NCBI GenBank assembly: GCA_013365325.1
Contig: JABVXV010000413.1
Span: forward strand, 1-48,723
DNA length: 48,723 nt
Direction of reading: 5' to 3'
Source of the DNA: Dipetalonema caudispina
Taxonomy: Eukaryota; Nematoda; Chromadorea; Rhabditida; Onchocercidae
Shown here: piece by piece, positions 35,901 through 48,574 of the stretch
How positions within the stretch are numbered: position 1 is the first letter of the stretch
How the letters are laid out: every line of letters starts with the position of its first letter
The notes under the pieces: generated by a model
Database searches by the model: none
The model's input: only the letters and a program-made list of their open reading frames with translations
What the model was told of the DNA's origin: nothing
Translations under genes and position numbers: made by a program

Positions 35901-37514
35901 GTCAACTTACTAGACAGTATTATCAGTTGCGAAATTCTAATTACACAGTTTCAAAAGACGTTGAATTCATTCTGATTCTTTTCCCCGAAAAAAAAAATGG
36001 AATTTGAAATTATTTCTTCTCACTTATCCGCTGATAACATTCAATTATCTTTTGTTCTATCATACTATCATATTTGATAGGAAGGTTTTTTTACTGGTAA
36101 ACACAGCAAAAAAAAAAAAAATACCTCAAAATCCAGTTTTTTCCTTTCATACTGCACATTCTTCTTTGCTCGGCTGAAATTTGCTTGTAAAAATTGAAAT
36201 TAATTCCATACCAGAAAAAAAGGTTTCAACTCAAAGTTAGCATGGAATTGTTTAAATATGTAACTATATAAGATATCCTTCTTATTATTAATACTCGATT
36301 ACTAGAACCGACTCAAAACTCATTATAGCGAATGCTCCATAAGTGGCACATGCCAGATACAACTTCAAAATCTATTGGAAAAGGTTCATGAAGTGATAGA
36401 AAGCCATAACTTGTTCCATACTTGAAAACGTCGGAATTTAATTCAGAGATTCAATAATCCGATATGTTAAGCATATAATCGAGAGTTATTCATTTGACAG
36501 TTGTTTAGAAAGAAAAAGCTGAATAAGCAGTTAATCTGTTTCTTTTTTGAAAATTTCAACTTTGATAAGATCATATAAAAAGTTCTGACGAGTGGAAAGC
36601 AATGCACAATGTCTTATTCAGTACAAAAAAATTGTGCGAAATACCATAAAATATGAAATTATTTCCCAATTAAGTTACAATAGTGACTATGATGAATTAA
36701 TAATTCGCGAAAATTCTAGATTATTCCTCCCCCATATCCCTGCACTGTAAAAATCGTCTTTAGCAACAGGAATTAATCAAATTAAATATCAAGTAATTTA
36801 AAACAATAAGAGCTTCCATATGTGGAAAATAAGTTTCATAATTATATGGCATTCATTTGTTAGGCGCTAATAAACAAGGGATGTGCAAACTAGCTTGCTA
36901 AAAAGCATTATGGAAAGAGTTACAAGCAAGCAAATAATCTCCAGAAGCAGATTTATTAAATTCAAAACATATTCCAACAATCGCATATCTTTATGTTTCC
37001 AGTTTTTTAAAGAAAGTCAAAGTGTGGTCCTTGGAATAATTTGGAATCATCAAGACGATAGAATCAAAAAGATAGTCAAATTATAGGATAGAAGGAAATC
37101 CATTAAAAGAACCGTATTACAGCTTTTTTTCACCCTTATTTGTCTATAAAGACAAGTAAGTATAATAAACGACTTGATCTTTGCCGACAACAGCTGATAT
37201 GGATAAATTGAGAAAAGGATACAAAATAACAAAAATATTCAACATGTTTTTAACGTTATCATGAAAATTGAAGGCAGCGAATAAGGAAGCATGAAAAAGC
37301 TCGTTTCCATTAAGTCATTAAGAGATGAGGAAATGTTCAAGGGAAAATCTTTTTATCCAATAAAAAAATAGCAAATATGGCAGCTTATACGTAAAACAGC
37401 ATAAAACAGCATTAAAGCCAAAGCGTATATAAAGTGCGACAGAAAAGATTAGCGAAACTGAAAAAAAAAGAAGACTTCTCAAATCTTCATAAATTCTTTC
37501 ATTATGTCTGTATA
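32917..37514. other. Intergenic region between convergent genes
   Basis: About 4.6 kb between the 3' ends of the membrane protein gene and Orai. It holds A-rich runs (33542-33577), a G8 run at 33965-33972 and a decayed transposase fragment listed separately. Other open frames in it lack splice signals and look like chance. Confidence 0.5.
35258..35530 (+). pseudogene. Decayed mariner/Tc-like DNA transposase fragment
   Basis: From 35258 the frame reads LLPCVQVIWQKNSGYPPPPL to a stop at 35381-35383. This resembles the block around the second catalytic Asp of mariner/Tc-type transposases (general pattern LLP..., W-QQDGAPPH), but the Asp is lost. In another frame at about 35470-35520 the translation PIRNAFQTPYDKFF resembles the following block, whose general pattern is PxRSPDLTPxDFF. 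The two blocks are in the expected order and roughly expected spacing, separated by stops and a frameshift. No terminal inverted repeats were identified. Similarity was judged by eye from memory of the family. Confidence 0.33.
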
Positions 37515-39884
37515 TCAATGATGAATAACTCGCACGCCATGTAAACCAGCACCTACCAGATGTCGTTCAATAGATGTAGCATTCGGAATACTCGTTGTCG
37601 CATTATTTTCATTCAAAAATTTTTGCAGATCAAACGCTTTTGATCCTACACGATTTATTGAGTGAATAAATCGATTTTTATGTATAAGGCATGAGAATAT
37701 TGTAAATACCACTACAACAGGTACTGAAATGTAGAAAAATACTGAAATGAGCTGAAATTTAAAAAATGACATTAAAAGAAGCGAAATTTAAATAAATTAG
37801 GAAATATCCCGATAAATTATGAAAGTTCAAGCGATTTAAGTGTGAAAATTTTTAAGTCATAGTCTACAATTATTTTCTTGCTAAAATTCTACTTTATTTC
37901 CCAATTACTTCTTTATTCTATATGTCATTCACTACCTTAAAATATACTACATAATAATGAAAAGTGAAACAGTCATGCATCATGAAGCGATAAAACTGCG
38001 ATGACGTATTAACGTTGATGATGTTTGATTCTGGAAAATGAAAAAATTTTTTAAAAAGTAAAGGAAAATGTTTTGTACATACTGAGCATTGCAGTGGTAA
38101 TATATGCAGCAGTGATATAATTGACTGCGTAAAATTTTACAAAAAATATTATACCAATTTCAATAAGAAACAACACTAAACCAATACATGTACTAAATAA
38201 CCATGATAGATCGATATAGAATCTGAAATTTAAACATATGAAATAAGATTCAAGACTAACATAAGAGCATAAATGTGCTGAATAACTTAAATATTGTGTG
38301 TGACACATTACAAATTCTACTTAAATAATTATAACAAGATTTCTTATGAATCAGCAAAAATGGTATCTCTTATCAAATGCTTAAGTAATATACGTTACTC
38401 CAAATCAGGCTAACTTGTAATATCACTGTTAACCATCAGTATATTATTGGGACTTGATAGGTATATAATAGTAAACGGACATTTTGAGTAAATCTACTAT
38501 GAACATAAGCAACTTCAAATACTGTAATAGTGAGTGGTGCAGACCTTTTTATTTTTTAATAGAAGAAAGGTTAGAAATATGTACTTGTAAAAAAAATGAA
38601 AAAAAGAAAATAATAAAACTTTACTTTTCCGAATCCGATGTATCAGAAATACTGATGTACACTAAAAATATACAATCATGAACTCAGACTAGACTAGATA
38701 CTCCTAATGATTCCTTATCTCTTCACTACATTTTTTTTAACGAAAAGGCCATAAACTTTTCCAGTTTTTAAATACAATTTCAGAATATGCTTCTCTAATT
38801 TCCTCTATCTTAACGACATTTCTTGCCAAATCAATTATTCTAAAATCAAATAATTGTTAGCGAAAGAACGAACTTACTTCAACCGAATATGAGGTGAATC
38901 TTGCGTACAACCATTTGCTTCAATGTAAGGTAATATACACGTTGACATCATAAGTGCAAGAAGATGAACAGAAACAAGAAGTGTTGTTACGACTCCAAGT
39001 GTTATTAACAAAAAAGGTGGCGTCGTTCGCTCGTACTGCAATTCCACCAAGGCGACCTGGACATAATGAAATTACTAGTCTTATGATTTAATTTGATATT
39101 TATTTCCTGAATACTGCTATAGACAGTGATGCTAAACGTGACAACAACCTGCAACATTGATTAAAATGATAATGGTGATGTTCCCATATTGACAGTGTAG
39201 AGGCATATTATTAATCTACTAAATTTCATTTCAAAAGGCATATCCCACAGCTAATTTTTAAGCTATATTCAATCATTGATTAGATTGCTTTGATATTCAT
39301 TAATAATGAGTTATGGCAATGCTGTTCGAGAGAGCTATAACGAGAGAGATAAAGTAAAACAATACTCGATTTCAAAAGTGAACTAAATTCATCCTGTATT
39401 TTACTTACCATAGCGAAACCTGCCAGTAAAGCTGAAGTTCGTGAGCTTGCTTTAAGTTGCGCTCGACTGAGATCATAACGATACTTCTCCAGAATTGATA
39501 ATTCACCACGATACCTGAAAAAATTACAATCACTAAAAAATATAATCTGCAAAATGATCAACAAACAGACCTCTCATCCAGCAGCACCGCTTTTTTCTTT
39601 ACTACAACATCACTACTCGATGTTGTTGTTGTTGTTGTCGTCACTGTTGCTGCTGCTGCAGTTATCACTGTTGCTGATGGAATATTATGACATCCCAAAT
39701 AATGCTGATGTGGTAAAGTCGATGAAGAAAACTTATGAATCGGAAAGCTATTCGAAATATTTGTATCCATTATTGACAATGGTTGATGCGATGAGAAATG
39801 TAAAGAACTACTATCCAAATGGTTATCCTCATGGGTTATCTGAATGTCCATATCAGAATCAACCAATTGTTCGCTCTTCCTCAT
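37515..39884 (-). CDS. orai-1: Orai calcium release-activated calcium channel, 5 core exons, 321 aa from this start
   Basis: Exons 39884-39571, 39514-39409, 39056-38878, 38222-38083, 37741-37515; all phases agree. The pore subunit of the store-operated calcium channel in the plasma membrane, opened by STIM from the ER. The N-terminal ~100 residues are low-complexity (Thr/Ala/Ser tract). The family core follows: DLSRAQLKASSRTSALLAGF (with the conserved pre-pore Arg), then the first helix ALVELQY containing the selectivity-filter Glu, helix 2 (LLITLGVVTTLLVSVHLLAL), MMSTCILPYIEA, helix 3 (WLFSTCIGLVLFLIEIGIIF, with the conserved Glu) and helix 4 (FFYISVPVVVVFTIF). The C-terminal cytosolic tail (HSINRVGSKAFDLQKFLNEN) corresponds to the STIM-binding region. 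The last acceptor is the second of two CAGs (37743-37742); only that one keeps phase. The N-terminus may be longer; see the adjacent entry. Confidence 0.94.
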
Positions 39885-39926
39885 ATTGAAGCATGAATCA
39901 TTGGTTGAAATGGTACGAATTGATTG

Positions 39927-40421
39927 TCAACCAACAAAATTTTGAGAAGATATAATTGTTGCTGCTAATATCCTACGAGACAAATCAGTTTTCAGCACTT
40001 CAAATTTGGAATTTGCCGGAATAGTGGATGCTGAAGAAGTGTACCGATGATTTTCATATAGACCACGATTACTCGATGGGATTTTGATGCACTGCTCAAT
40101 TTTTCCTGATTCTAATCTTACTGAAGTAGATATTATTCGTTGGAATATTGAGTTTTTTCTTGGTGATGTCACTTCTGCTGCTGATGGTAATGATGGTGGA
40201 AACGGTGGCATTACTACTTGTTTATTTAACATACTTCTTAGAGTATTTCTCGAAGGAAAGGTCTGAAAGCCTTAAAATTCGAAAGAGATAAGTGATAGCA
40301 ACAGAGCTATAATAATAAAGCAATAAGGAAAAGCTGCAAAAGTTTAACAGATCTATTTCTACCACCAATACTGCCTTCAAAGAAAAAATGAGGTTACGTG
40401 GTCCGAAGCCTTGTTCCACAT
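39927..40421 (-). other. Possible N-terminal extension exons of Orai, with in-frame TGA
   Basis: A small exon 40421-40398 (MWNKASDH, donor GTAACC) joins in phase 0 to 40262 (acceptor TTTCAG), from which the frame stays open for 111 codons (MPPFPPSLPSAAEVTSPRKN and onward). It ends at a TGA at 39929-39927 that lies in exactly the same frame as the Orai exon beginning at 39884. Either the TGA sits inside a small in-frame intron (for example 39935-39840, 96 bases, acceptor ACATTCAG), giving a 423-residue Orai, or it ends a separate upstream open frame, or it is read through or a sequence error. The composition of the segment looks coding. Confidence 0.5.
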
Positions 40422-41049
40422 CTTATAACAATATCATTTATTTCCAGGTATACGACTTTTCAATCTCACAGCAATAACAAACAAAAACGTCATTGCTAGA
40501 GAAACAAGCCACAATCCGTCGTTTGATAAAAAAGTGCCACTTGATTAAAATGTAGAGAATATCCTCCATTACTTAAAAAATTTTAAAAAAACCGAAATTC
40601 ATATAATTAAAACCGAAAAAGACAAATTTAACTGAATCTTATACAGGATGATGAATAAATTAATCTGGAAAAACACTAAGCATATAAAACGTGATATGAG
40701 TTTATGAATGGATAAAATAGGAAATAGCATGAAAAAAGTGTATTTAAGCATGAAAACTTCATGGAACTGTATCCCTGCTGAGCAAATATTCAATGCATCG
40801 TGATGATGACCCGGAAAATTGCAAACTTTACTTTCAGAATAAAATATTATATATATTTTTTTTTTGTTCCAGATCATAAAGTTAGATTTTGTTAACAATT
40901 TCAGTTCAATCTTATCATTAAAATGTCTTATACAACAAACCTTTCCTTCCACTGCTCACCGTATCGCAATAAAAAATGTTAACTGAAGAATGAAAACCAA
41001 TAACACTAATTACTTGATATCCCGGTCTCATTTAAGATCCCAGCGGTAT

Positions 41050-44000
41050 TTAAGTAACGTTCGGTGATGGAATTGGTGGGTCATGACTTGATCGATAACT
41101 GACAAAAAAGTATTAATACCCTTAAAAATTATAAAACTGAAGGGACAGAAAGAGAGGCTTCTAATCTGAAAAAACCAGTGCTACTTCAATGATGAAAACA
41201 GACATAATTTCGCACAGTGCATTTTCTTGCAGAGAAAAAAAGAGCCTGAACGATATGAATGTTTAAAGCATAAAAATCTAAAATGTAAAGCATTCGAGAC
41301 AACAGAAGGTTCCCTTCCCCTCCTTTTTTGCTTTTCGTCAGAACAGCCAAATGGAAAATATTATGATTTTTAGCGATATTATTTCTGCCGATTGAAAAAA
41401 TAACAATAATCATCACAACCGATAGATTTCCGGATGTTTTCATGGGAAGCTTTTGATTTTGCGGTGGTTAGCTTAGATTTTAATTTGAAGTCATGACAGA
41501 AGTGATTTCAATTTCTTTTTCCGTTGAAATTTGAAACCATAAACAAAGTTTTCCGATAAAACTGACGATTCCAGAATTAAGAAAAAAACTATTTTCTTTA
41601 CCAAAAAAAAGTGCTATACTAAATGTCCAAGTCATGAGGATAGTAGCGCCAAATGTTTGGAAAGCGAAAAAGTTCCACCTTTTATGAGTGATAAAAATCT
41701 GTTTTTTAAAAAACAAATTTTTTCTTTGAAAAAAGTTAACTCTGAAAAAACCCTTCATGGGAAAAATTTGCTTAAAAATTCCTAAGCATTATCTGGACGC
41801 AAGTAATAAAAGTTTGGCTAGAAATCAGGCCAGTATTTCAATAACTCAAAGCTAAGTTATCACTGGAATCTATGACAAAATAAATATGACCGACAATTCG
41901 CAGGAGATAAATTAAAACAGAGCAGATTCCAGCAAGTTACAATCACGAACTGATTTCGACCATCAGAAAAAATATAAAGAAAAAAGATCTTAGAAGGATC
42001 CCTGGAATGAGGCTAAATCTCGTAATTTCATACTGGAACTGTATTTTTCCGAATTAAACCCCATAATTCTTTATTAGTTTTCGCCGTATTTTTAAGTTAA
42101 ATTTCGAAACTTCGCGTATTCCTTCTGAATGGATCTTGTCCAAATCCTCTAATTTTGCTTCAATTACAATGTTTTCTTACATTTACAATGTGTAAAATCA
42201 TTTTATGTGCGATCATTTCTAATAATACCTGAAAATTTATTTTCGGCACGAAGATATTTTCTTGCTTGAAAAGTTTTTTAACACTTAATAATATAACGTA
42301 TCAAGCGAAGATCACCATTTCGTAACCAATGGTCTACAACCTATTGCAAATATATCCTCGTTGGAAAATAATAGGTATTAATTAAATACTTAGATACGCA
42401 TTTGAAAACCACACAACTAAAAAAAGCTAAGAACAACAATACCAATCATTTAAAATATTAAATTAAATGGCTTCTAAGTAGGAAAGCATTCCTTTAATTG
42501 CAAACGACTGAAAAAGAAAAAACAAAATCACTATTCCGATATGAACATATGTTTAGACGACAAAAAGATCGCAAGCACGTGAAATAACATCAAAAATATC
42601 AAGCAAAATCTGAAAACTTACTGTTTTTGCAGAGAATACAGCAATGGACTCATTGGTGCATTGGAAGGTAGCGATGTTTCCGTTGGCTCATAAATTATCG
42701 GAATGTTTCCTGACAGAGAGTGGTTTCATTTTGATTCTATATTAACTACTTATTTGTAAATACAAAGTGTATATAAGCTGTTTGGCTATTTTTTAAATTT
42801 ACAGTTTCCATTTTATTTCCAATTTTCAAATTCATAAATACAACAAAAAGCAATCTTTAGAATCACTGTTTCATAAAACATATATATTTGACGTTAACCA
42901 TCATACACGTATACTAAGATGATTTCTTGTAAAGTAACAAATAAAGTTTGAAACTGAACCTGCATTCGATGATGAACTGATGGCAGATAATTTGGACTCC
43001 GGCCCAACCTGAACACCCACGTCAGAATTCAGTTCAGTAGAGTGAGCTGCAAAATTAAGTCATAATTATAATTTGAAGCTATGGTTTAACCTCCAAAACT
43101 CCAAGATTATAAAATTCTTTGCTGGTTGCTATGGATACAAAAAAGAAGAAACCTCCAATGGATAGTAAGATATATTAAAATGTGAAATGCAGTTTAACAT
43201 CCAAAACTATATCGTTTTTCATCAAGGGAATCGATACTGTGCACAGAGTGGATTGAAGCAAACCAGGAAATGGAACGCCATAATTTTTCAAATTTGATGA
43301 TGTAAGTATAATAAATAACAAAAATCCCATTATTTTTTAATCGAACTTTCGAAATATTTCCTTAGAAGTCAGTCGAATCAGATCAATGTGAACATCAAAA
43401 AATACTTTCATAAAGGCTGAATATTCTGGTATTATCAGCAACATCGATTATCCACCGTAATAAATAGTAAAATATCTTAAACTACTGCCCTCTTCACAAC
43501 TGAATTCGCTATGATACAGAAGATAATCACTAATGAGGCAGATGTTGTACTAATCAACTTTGATCTCCAAACGACTGTGATAAAGCTTGACCATCACAAC
43601 AAATCGACAGAACAGTTTAGTTACTCCAAGTTGGAAAATTCGTATAACTTCGATCAAAAATTGTTCGAATTATTCCGAGATTTAATTAAATTAAAATTTC
43701 TAAAACCGTTTGGAAATCAAAGCTTAAATGGATTACTAACATGGACGGAAAGTCGAAAACCAGAAAACATAAAAGTAATAATCACTTACGAAAAGCAATG
43801 ACTTGCTCATGCATATCCACTGAAGCATTTGGTGTCATGCTACTACATAATGAGGGTGAACGATACAGTGAGGAGGTCATTGACTGGAATTTTGACGCCG
43901 CAACATTCGATATGTTTACTGAAGTGCAATGTTACAAATTTGATAAACCTGAAATCCCACCATGTCAAATAAGCTGTAAGAATACGTACGCTTGTACAAA

Positions 44001-46739
44001 CTTATAAGTAAGAAAATACACTTCTATCTATATTTGATATAACATATTAATTTGTAAAAATTTACAGTTGAAAACTATGCAAATACGTTTGTAGAAACGT
44101 AAAAGCGACAAAATATTTTTGTTTCGACAAAAATAATAGCTTAAAATAAGTAATAAGTAGAAAAACTTGATATGCATCAAGTTTTAATTTACATTCAAAG
44201 CAGAATATATAGAACAGCACTCTGTAAATCATAGAAGGAGAAAATATATACAATGCTAAATGCCTGCTGCTATTTTTTGCTATCGTATTCATTTGTTTTG
44301 ATTAGATTATGAGAAATGACTAAGTGGGGGATGTTTTAACGTTTGAATTTTTTGGCTTTGCAGAAAAAGTGGAGATCATGTTTTCTTTTTTATTTCTTTC
44401 CCAGTTGAAAAGTTAGTTGGGAGAAACCTAAGAAAACCAAATAAGGAAAATATGAACGAAACAAATACAGAGAGGATACGATGACAACTGCACTGGTTTT
44501 CACTTTAAATTCCGAAATTCACGTGTTTTATATATGCAACAAATTTTAATTTTCAACATGAATTTTGATCGAAATAATTGAAATCGGATTTAAAGATTTA
44601 ATACTTTATTCCATTTTACTCGTCCACAACACTTAGTTATTTTTGCTTATCATTTTTGTGTGATGTTTGTCAGATGCCTGAAAACACCGTCCATTTCATA
44701 CAACAGAATTAGATAGGATAAATAAGAGAATTCGTTTTAAGAAAAAAGTTATTTAAAAAAAAAAAACCAATGTATTCAATGAAAATATCAAGAATAGAAT
44801 AAAATTATAAGCAGTAACCAAGGAGAAATATAAAAGATTGATTAAATAGCAACTAGTGAGGTAAATTAAATGACAGATATTTAATAAAATAGATAAGAAA
44901 ATAAAGTTGCTGATAATGAGTAGAGTTAAATCGTAAAAATCTGAGCATCAATTTCCATTGCTAATATTACTTTTCTCTTGCATTAACTTAATATTGAAGT
45001 TCAAATAGCAATTAAATATTGCTTTTTACCAAATCTATTCGATACAATTCAATTGCTAATTAATTGATAAGTATCCATCTACCAATCATTCCCAATACGC
45101 AAATAAACCTGTTCCATATAAGAGAGCAGATCGTAATTAACACAGAGGCTGAAGTTTACAAATTGCATCATGCAACTCAAATGAAATGGTACGTCCTTCT
45201 TATTGCGATATTTGCAGGAATGTTAGTAATGTAAAAAGAAATTTTAGAGAGAAGAGATAAAATTTGCTTGATTGATTGATTGGTTAACTAATTAATTAAA
45301 TGTAGGAACCTGAAATGCTTCAATTGAAGAGATATTAGATATTAATAGAAGCTCTGAGGTATAAAGAAGCATTGAAAGGTTAAAAAAATTGATGAGATGA
45401 ATATAGTTGGCAAAAAAGAAAAAAAAAAAGTAGCACGAATTGGGAGTATATTATTGTTAGAGAAATAAAGAATGGTATTTTTCAATATGGCTTTATCGTT
45501 ACCTAAATTTCCAATGTTTCGTTTAAATTTCACTTATTGAAGTAATTTTTAATATTTGTCTAATTTTGTTGTGCATTCAATGCTTATGAAAATGAATGGA
45601 AAAAATCAAATTTATATGAAATATTTTTGAATAAATTTCGAAATCACCAAAAATTTTCATAATTTTATACTGATAATTTGATTGATTTTAATCATTAATG
45701 AAATTAATATAAGGCAAAAAATGTTGCCTATTCAATATTCTTTTTTTTTTTTCAGTAGTTTGCTTGTTTTTTCCCCATTGAAATATCTTAAATTTAAAAA
45801 ACAAAACTTTATTTTAAAGTTAAGATTTTGGCTAAGCTTACTATCAAATGTGGACGGCATAAGCTTGTATTGAAAAGCTTGCACTGAATTGTTTCGTCCA
45901 TGATCTTCTTCAATTTGTGTATTTGAAAAAAATGCCTAAAATTTGGAAAATCTTATCGTAAAATTGTTCGAAAATTTAATTGTACATATTGTCGTACTTG
46001 CAAACGAAACTTTCTTTTTTTTTGCAATTATACATTCTGAAAGATATTTCAAATGCAAAAGTTCTTATTGTTTGAAATTTGTTTTAAAATTTATTATTTC
46101 AATGAAATGATACTTTATATAAAATAACGAACGGCATTTCTCGACTTAAAATAACTTTTTAGAGATTAAAACCAACAATTGTAGATAATTTTAAAAGATA
46201 AGCACCTCAAAATTTTTCAATCCTATTGATTCAATACGTCGTGATGCAGTGATGTTCCGAACTGAAATCCAAAATAATATGATAATTCGTTGATTTACTT
46301 TCTTTGTATTAAAATAGAGAGTAAATTAGCTGAATCCACATACATGTGTAATTTCCACATATCTATTCGGTATAATTTATTACATTAATTTAGACAGAAA
46401 CAACGAAGATATTAGCTAATTTCGGATAATTTTGATAGAAAAATTGCTGAAAATATAATTGCAACCTTATAAATCATAATATTATCTTTTAGAAAGTTTC
46501 AGTCTTTTTGATTACTACAAGCAATTCTTACTATAAATTATCTTAATACGAATTATTCAAATTATATAAAATATCTTAGAGTTCTGATTTTTCTAATAAA
46601 ATTTCTAAAGAAGCATACTTTCATGAGGTGATAAATTATTTAATGCAGCATTGGGATATGTTGTCATCCATAAAGATAGCAATTCTTTTGTAGCACCTAA
46701 TAGATCATCCATTGATTTATTTTCCATCTTTTGTTCCAT
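41050..46739 (-). CDS. Multi-exon gene of unknown family, about 186 aa (one internal exon uncertain)
   Basis: Exon 1, 46739-46619, encodes a helical-looking N-terminus (MDDLLGATKELLSLWMTTYP). Exon 2, 46261-46206, adds IRNITASRRIESIGLKNFE. Later exons are 43918-43790 (KFQSMTSSLYRSPSLCSSMT), 43046-42960 (STELNSDVGVQVGPESKLSA), 42709-42622 (PIIYEPTETSLPSNAPMSPL) and 41098-41050 (YRSSHDPPIPSPNVT, stop). The last four agree in phase and all have good splice sites. Exon 2 ends in phase 0 but 43918 needs phase 1; a 31-base exon 44677-44647 with a GC donor would bridge it and give 186 residues, but this is weak. Otherwise two genes are merged here. The C-terminal half is Ser/Pro-rich and probably disordered. 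I recognise no family. It lies directly upstream of Orai on the same strand. Confidence 0.5.
45117..45225 (+). other. Possible TATA box and signal-peptide exon
   Basis: A TATAAGAG box at 45117-45124 is followed 57 bases later by an ATG at 45181 that starts MKWYVLLIAIFAGML, a good signal-peptide-like sequence, then a GT donor at 45226. A possible second exon after an acceptor near 45305 encodes only EPEMLQLKRY before a stop. It lies antisense inside an intron of the unknown minus-strand gene. It may be a very small secreted peptide gene, a gene whose further exons I missed, or chance. Confidence 0.22.
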
Positions 46740-48574
46740 AACTATTTTTCAGGATTGCTCCTATAAATTTAGTGATATTAAATTGAATTGGAAATTTAAG
46801 CTAACAAATTTTTTTATAAATTGAAAAAAAAAAAACAAATACAAAGCAACTGTTAATGTTTGATTTATAGTAGCGAATTTCAATTTTCCCAAACACGTTT
46901 ATTACAGTATTGATTAAAACAAGAAATATTAATAGGAAGAGTTTAAAAATTAGAACAACGAAGCTAAAATTTAAAGTACAACATTGAATTTCTTAACTTA
47001 ATTGATTTAAAAATTGATATAGACGATTAAGTATGATTTAGTATATGGATAAATAAATTGAATAAATAAAATTATTCATATCCTGCTATTAGGTTGTTGT
47101 CTTCCAGACCTGTTTGACGTAACGGAAGCATATAATAATTTCTATTTAGCATGTTCACAAGCAAATTTATAAATCGCAATGTTGAATTGAATTATCGGAC
47201 GAAAGTGATTAAATTATTTTTGAATGCCACTCCAAGTTTGCATAAATATTAAAGTATCGTAACAATTCGCTTAAAATTTCAAAATTTTCAATTAATTTAT
47301 TTTGTAAATTATAAGTGTTTTTGGATGGATAGTAAATATTTCAAACAATAATGTACAATTTAATTGTAACGAATAATAACGGTTCTAGTAAGATGGTATC
47401 ATATTTATTTTATGAATGAAATTTAATCGATATAAATCAAAAACAAAAAAATAAAATTAAGTGACTTTCGTTAACTTTGTAAACTCATTCCCAATACTTT
47501 ACAGCAATTGGATTTAATATCATTGGAAACAAATTTTACTCATTCCGAAAAGATATTTGCTGAAATTTATTAAAAACATCATTTAAAAAAAATTGCACTG
47601 TTTACTCATTTTTTTGTTCCACCCAAAATATAAATGTAGGTTATTTTATTTTAAACACTCAGTGAAAATACAGCTAAATTAAGGATTCGAATATAAGTTT
47701 AAGCTTAATAACGAATTAAAAGCAAATTCTTTCGAATCGGAATATATTACAAATGCATTTGAAACAAAGAATTAAGTTTTCTGAAAAAGTAGAAGACAAA
47801 ATGTTAGTTTTGCTCTTTCTATTCAATTACATATTTCATTTCCTATGCCATTTTGTTTCCGATCATTTGAAAATATTTTTGTCTTTTTTAACAAAACTAT
47901 GAATACATACTGATTTTGAACCCTAACATATATACTTGAATATAATCAAAACATTGAATTCGAATTAATCTTAGGAATTCTAATATTTCATTGATATTTT
48001 CCGGTGTTGAATCAATGTAAAAATAAAAAATCATAGTACTTCAATTTTTTCATTTAAAAAAGCAAAAGTAATGAGGTAAGTGAAAAGATTTTTGTTCACT
48101 TTTAATTAAATTATAATAAATCGTCATTTTTCACTATCGTATATGTACGACATATAATGTTTGCGTATATTTGATATGAAATAAAAAATTAAAGGAAAAA
48201 AGTAAGCAAACAGAAAAACTGGGAATAGGCGAAAGTTTTTGAGCGAAATTTGAATCATCAGAAGCAAAAAAATAAAATAAAAGGGAATCAAAATGAGATG
48301 AAAGGACAGCAAAAGCAACGATGTTTTCATAGATCAAAGCACTGAAATATACTAAAATCAAAATTTCTCTTTTTTTTTTTTTTGTAATAAAGAAAGGAGC
48401 GATTTGATTCATTTTGTTTACCTTCCGTATGTGCTTTCTTTATTTCTTTGATTTTTTTTTTTTTTTTTTCAGCTCGAATTTCAATGTCTTTTGCTTCTCT
48501 GTTCACTTATGCGTGAATGATTAAAATAGAAAGGTTAACATGATCATATCAAATCAATTAACTTTACATTTTCT
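46740..48574. other. Upstream region of the unknown minus-strand gene
   Basis: About 1.8 kb of AT-rich DNA. A TTTATAG acceptor-like site lies about 24 bases upstream of the ATG at 46739. Open frames near 48124-48412 are hydrophobic, AT-driven and unsupported. Nothing else was recognised. Confidence 0.45.

Noticed and set aside
39554..39889. 111-codon plus-strand open frame
   Set aside because: Exact antisense of the first Orai exon; the minus-strand reading leads into the conserved channel core.
40599..40952. 117-codon minus-strand open frame between the unknown gene and Orai
   Set aside because: Low-complexity hydrophobic composition in an intergenic stretch with no supporting splice sites.
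41186..41758. Two minus-strand open frames (85 and 92 codons)
   Set aside because: Both fall in an intron of the unknown gene, whose flanking exons join in phase without them.
43511..43801. 96-codon plus-strand open frame
   Set aside because: Lies in an intron of the minus-strand gene, has no acceptor or donor that joins it to anything, and a frame of this length is expected a few times by chance in this much sequence.
43741..44007. 88-codon plus-strand open frame with plausible protein composition
   Set aside because: It is the antisense of a better-supported minus-strand exon (43918-43790) that has a GTAAGT donor, a TTCAG acceptor and phases matching its neighbour.
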